Origin: Quercus robur
Taxonomy: Eukaryota; Streptophyta; Magnoliopsida; Fagales; Fagaceae
Length of the DNA stretch: 64,000 nt
Direction: 5' to 3'
Assembly (NCBI RefSeq): GCF_932294415.1
Contig: NC_065536.1
Span: 55,243,854-55,307,853 of the forward strand
The translations under genes were made by a program, and so were the position numbers. Below the pieces are notes generated by a model. That model was given only the letters and a program-made list of their open reading frames with translations. It did no database searches and was not told where the DNA came from. Position 1 is the first letter of the stretch. Each line of letters opens with the position of its first letter. This document shows, in pieces, positions 60,038 to 64,000 of the stretch.

Positions 60038-63000
60038 AATTAATTTTATGTGTAATACCTTCAAGCAGTAGATGAGATCCTCATTATTGTCCCATGAAAG
60101 TGCAAGATTTTCGAGAACTAGAGCAATGAAGTACATAATTTTCTGCGTGATGCATAAATTGGCTGGTCAAAAACATATAGTATGATATTACAATCATTCA
60201 CGACTGTAGACAGAACTGACACACTAAGGCATCAAACATGAGGCACAAAACAACTGATATTGCCAACAGGATTTACCTCTGGTGGAGCATTATTTAACTC
60301 CTCATATCCCCTTTCAATAGCTGTCCTAACAGTAGAATCAAGGGCTATGTCCAAAAACAAAAGGTCCTTCAGACGATCCTTAGACTTAAAGAGCAGTGGC
60401 CGGAGCTCCTGACGAGCCTCTAGCAAACCCTTTATCACAAAACCAAAAGAATATAGAAAGGCAACATTAGAGTATAAAGACCAACAGAAAAAAGTGATCT
60501 CAAGCATCAAAATTTCACAAACCTCAAGAAGGGCTTCAACATTCTTATCTTCAACATGCTCAAGGACAAACTGAAGCAGGTCCTGTTTAAGGAGATGAAC
60601 CAAAATGCAACTAGTTTTATAATTTGTCACATACAGGTGACACCATAGTCGATGATAATATTAAAGAAAAAAAGGTTTGACAGTTCAAAATGAAAGTTGA
60701 AAACTTTACTGGAAATCCAGATGGCAAGCCAGATATAGGATTTATGTGCACTCCAACCATGAAGCCTTGACCCTGAGGAAATCAAAAGTTTTGTCAAAGC
60801 TAAGAAAGGGACACCAGCTTGGGAATCTCCAGCCAGTTACAGACAATACCTCAGATTTGTAACCCATACAATTTGTAATAGCAGACTCAAGATCTGCACC
60901 CGAATGAACTGCCTGCATATAAATCATGATTAGAACAAAATTGTGAAATATGGTTACACAGCATATGGGGCAGGCAATGGACTCAAAGGCATGCCACATA
61001 AATTATCATTTATAAGTTAGTTCCGCTGCAATTCATAAATTCTACTACAATCCTTCATTTTTTGAAACAAGTATCAAGAACAAAAGAAAGCATAATTGGC
61101 ATAACATGCACAAAACAAAAATTCTTTGCAAATATTATTGAATATAAACCAGGTGCAATTTCCATGTCTTGCAAAAAGACATTTATAAAAAATAAAAACA
61201 TAGACCTTAATTAAGAAAGGTTTATGAGCCAACCTTCAAAGTTCTCATGTAGTTTCTCAAATCACGCAGAAGTCCATCCCTCTGATCTCTCCTGAATGAT
61301 GGTTCAGAATGAATGCCACGATCATAGCTTAGAAGGCGTTCTTTTGTTATTCCATTGTCATTCAAACTTTTCCAGTAAACACCCATATCAAAGTCACTTT
61401 CAATATGATCAATTAGTGCCTAGAGGGACAGCATTAGGATTAGAGAATTCAGAAAACGCATACCAAATGAAAAAAATCCATACAGATAACAACTTCAATA
61501 CCTGACAGATTACAACATCATCAGGGCTAGTGTTATTATGTAACTTTTGATGCCATTCTTCCATCATTCCACCCTTGCAATCATTGTGTCTCTGAAAATC
61601 AACATTTTGTTACTCATATTGTTCCAAGTTCCAACCATTCACTTACAAGAGAAAGGAAATAAATAGGGCACAAAAAGAGAAAGAAAAGCAAATAGCAAAT
61701 AGCAAAAGCAAATCACAATCAACCTGGAGGACCAGGATTTCATCCCGAATTCGCTGTCCCACATCACCTTCACCTCCACGTCCAACAGTAGACATAATCA
61801 TCCGCAGAACCTCGCGATACTGTGGATGACTTGAATAAATATTCTGGAGTAAGTCTGTAAGTCTATCCTGTGCTCTACTGATCTCACTGCACCAATAGAA
61901 GAGAAATTATAATCTTAAAGGATGATAATCTATGCTCACAGAACATCAAAGATTGACAACTGGTTCATTAAAAGAAGTGAATGAAATTAGCAAAATTACA
62001 AACAAAAGTGAGATCAGATGTGAAAGCAGATATGGGCAGCATAAACTCAGCATGAAGATAATGATCCAATTTGATGAGCCATATGTGAAGACATACACCT
62101 CTAAGGTCCAGAAAGCCATAGAAAACATTGACCAATTGGGTGTTTAGTAATGCTATTTGAACAATAGTATTCGTTGTTTAAACAACATAACATGTATTTC
62201 CACAACACTTTTTCACCTACACGTATTTCTACAACACTTAAACAATGTTACTAGAACAACATTACTAAACGGGCCTAAATGCTTATCATATGAGTAATAC
62301 CGTGGCTTCACATTGTAATTTTTATTCCATATGAGTTGCCTTGTAGCCATAAACCTCATCCACACCAAAATTCCTGCAAGACCCAATTCACCAGCATTTT
62401 TGGCTTGATCTGTTAAGTCTGCTGCAATATTAAATCTGAGAGAAAGAACATATGAGTCATCAGTATATGAACAACTGAATCTGAAAATTCTTGGTGACAA
62501 AGATATGAGTTAGAATACTATATCAGCAACAATATTTAATAAGATATTCTCTTTTATCTCTCCAAAGGATCTGTTAAAAGCATCCAGTGCTAGCTCTAAC
62601 AAAACTAAAAGTGAAGTTTTTAGCAATGAACAATCAGAAAAGGGACTCCAAAAATTATGTTTATAGCTGAGTCAATTTGTTTTTGGAAAACATAAATGCA
62701 CATTAATAAAATACAGAAGATATGATTTTTTTTTTTTTTTGGTGGGTGTGTGGGGGGGAGTTGGAGTTGGAGTTGGAGCTTCAATCAGCATGATACAAAA
62801 GTCTAAATCTACCACTAGAAACTCTAAGCATACTTCAACGAAAATTATAGCAAAATGAATTTACTTAAGATCATAAAAAAGCACCTTGCCTCCAGCAGTA
62901 AAGGCAAAAGCAGAAGCCGAAAACTGAAATGATGACATATATGGAAATCTGTCAGAGATTACTAACCGGTGCATAAAGGACTTCTGGGCCTCACTTTCCA

Positions 63001-64000
63001 TCTCTGCTATTTTATCCAGCAAAGACTTGGCAGTGCCTTTGCCATCACCATAATCCTTTAATGGGAAAAGTCCAGTCATTAAATCTGGAAAGGTAATCTA
63101 ATCTAAAGCAGAATGCAAAAAACAACCAAAAACAAATCTGGATAAGCCAATCATAAAAGATACTCCTTGCAATATGAAACAGAGAACAACCTTTTGGACT
63201 GGCTTGGGTCCAACACTGAATTCAATATAGAAGTCTGAGCCCTTGTTCTTTATCCAATTTCCACCAGAGACAATGACAAACGGCATCCCTTTGTAATTTT
63301 CATCTTCAATCTCAATTTCTATGGATTGGACCTGATAATATATTGGGATTAAGTAGATGTTGTCTACAGATCTTTTAAAAGTTGGACTTTAAAGATTCAA
63401 TATGTAAGGTGACAGGATTAAATCAATCATCTCTTAGCATACCTCATAAAGGGGATTGGCAGAAGAACTATTAGTAAGTTGTGTTTCAATGGCCTTGCTT
63501 AGAGAAACTGAACCAGGGGGTAATGCTGTTGGAGGTGGTACCTAAAAGATGGAAACATATTTTATCTTTGTAAGGCACATAAACTTGCCATTAGAAATTC
63601 AATAGAAACCATTATTATCATTTTGAATATCCACAACTTCTTGCAGACCAAGTTTGTGATCAACACATTCGAAATATTACCAACCACTCTCCAGCACTTT
63701 GCTTAGATAAGGCCCAGTGAAGGGTAACAGGTTCTTTGAAATCTGTAGCCAGATGCACCTTTGTCTTGCCCTCAGTCTTGGTTACAAGTACCTTAATAAT
63801 ATGCAAAGAAGATAAAAATTAGAATAATCCCCACAATTCCAGAAGAAAGAGATGTGAGGATGAAAATAACATCAGCAGCACATCTTTGTCTTACCAGAAG
63901 TTCCTTATCAGCAAGCTTGTAGATTTTCTTGTTCAGAACACGACCACCATCCTGTTCTTCCTTTGTCTTAGCAAAATTTTCCACTACTGTCAAGGCTTTT
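52757..64000 (-). CDS. GWD1: Alpha-glucan water dikinase 1, 3' 26 exons (5' end outside the window)
   Basis: Exons: 64000-63895, 63791-63681, 63541-63443, 63331-63191, 63055-62967, 62435-62301, 61886-61724, 61591-61502, 61419-61234, 60912-60850, 60772-60710, 60582-60523, 60429-60277, 60142-60059, 59694-59518, 59434-59328, 59108-58895, 58811-58708, 58509-58374, 58190-58065, 56320-56210, 54879-54781, 54074-53901, 53822-53730, 53518-53403, 52961-52757. They join in frame to about 1067 residues of a protein usually near 1400-1460. The plastid enzyme phosphorylates starch glucosyl C6 using ATP and water, starting starch turnover. Visible parts: a CBM45 starch-binding module (VTLHWALS, GEWLVPPP), the phospho-histidine domain with MPDVLSHVSVRARNGK, and the C-terminal ATP-binding region (SDSNGEDLEGYAGAGLYD, YVVQTRPQM end). 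Transit peptide and first CBM45 are missing. All introns seen are GT-AG. No stop or frameshift was found. Confidence 0.97.
54583..54745. repeat. 83-bp tandem duplication in a GWD intron
   Basis: CTATTTTTATCCAAATAGAA at 54583 recurs with one change at 54666. The AAGCATAAATATCAGG blocks also repeat. Intron between 54781 and 54074. Confidence 0.85.
55722..55806. repeat. (GT)21 followed by G43 in a GWD intron
   Basis: About 21 GT units pass directly into 43 uninterrupted G; on the coding strand this is C43 then CA repeats. It is far longer than most plant G-runs, and the true length may be uncertain. Confidence 0.9.
56337..56371. repeat. GA microsatellite beside a GWD splice acceptor
   Basis: About 17 GA units start 17 bp from the exon border at 56320. 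On the coding strand it forms a CT-rich polypyrimidine tract directly before the acceptor. Confidence 0.9.
56885..57700. repeat. Diverged duplication of about 430 bp in a GWD intron
   Basis: CCCCAATCAAGTTCTAAAAA at 56885 pairs with CCCCTAATCAAATTCTAAAA at 57317. Collinear blocks follow (ACCAAATA, CACAAATTCT, CAAGCACACAT, TTGATTCCACAT, TCTTGTTCA). It accounts for much of this 1.74-kb intron. Confidence 0.75.
60006..60035. repeat. A30 run in a GWD intron
   Basis: Long A homopolymer; T-run on the coding strand, close to the donor of exon 60142-60059. Confidence 0.9.
62138..62275. mobile_element. Tourist-like MITE in a GWD intron
   Basis: GGGTGTTTAGTAATG faces CATTACTAAACGGGCC. The interior matches 18439-18558 (TTTAAACAACATAACATGTA, CACAACACTTTTTCACCTAC). 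It lies in the intron between exons 62301 and 61886. Confidence 0.78.

Noticed and set aside
1-64000. CRISPR array, bacterial operon or organelle DNA insertion
   Set aside because: All the repeats seen are plant mobile elements, tandem duplications or simple sequence. There are no spaced identical repeats, no operon-like packing and no stretch of plastid or mitochondrial genes.

Overview
The window is nuclear DNA of a flowering plant. Four gene models have plant-family products and GT-AG introns (one GC-AG exception), and the space between them is AT-rich and full of plant mobile elements: a Ty3/gypsy remnant, LINE 3' ends, tRNA-derived SINEs, hAT elements, Tourist-like MITEs and a Mutator-like element. 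Protein and repeat style suggest a woody eudicot, perhaps Fagales; that placement is inference, not something the sequence proves.

Layout. 1-4006: a decayed, internally deleted Ty3/gypsy retrotransposon. 4.0-10.7 kb: gene-free, with MITEs, a hAT element that has its target duplication, and tandem duplications. 11055-15154 (+): a two-exon P-class pentatricopeptide repeat (PPR) gene close to Arabidopsis At1g60770, with a 2.6-kb intron holding a LINE fragment. 15.2-24.3 kb: repeats only. 24315-28949 (-): a seven-exon neprosin-family secreted peptidase gene. 29-49.7 kb: a long gene-poor stretch with a Mutator-like element carrying 264-bp inverted ends and a perfect 9-bp target duplication, a second long-inverted-repeat element, a hAT element with a perfect 8-bp duplication inside a probable LTR, and a possible orphan C-terminal exon at 34.4-34.6 kb. 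49774-51043 (+): a two-exon SOUL heme-binding gene with signal peptide. 52757-64000 (-): the last 26 exons of alpha-glucan water dikinase (GWD1/SEX1/R1), whose 5' end lies beyond the window.

The genes are not obviously one pathway. GWD phosphorylates starch in plastids, the PPR protein probably acts on organelle RNA or in the mitochondrial ribosome, the neprosin protein is probably a secreted or vacuolar peptidase, and the SOUL protein binds tetrapyrroles. SOUL and GWD converge tail to tail across about 1.7 kb.

I found no multi-gene system that looks undescribed. The best novelty is in mobile-element structure (nested and long-inverted-repeat elements with intact target duplications), a GC-AG intron in the neprosin gene, and the unexplained 47-codon exon-like frame. 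Exon borders were set by hand from splice dinucleotides and codon phase, and they join without breaking frame.
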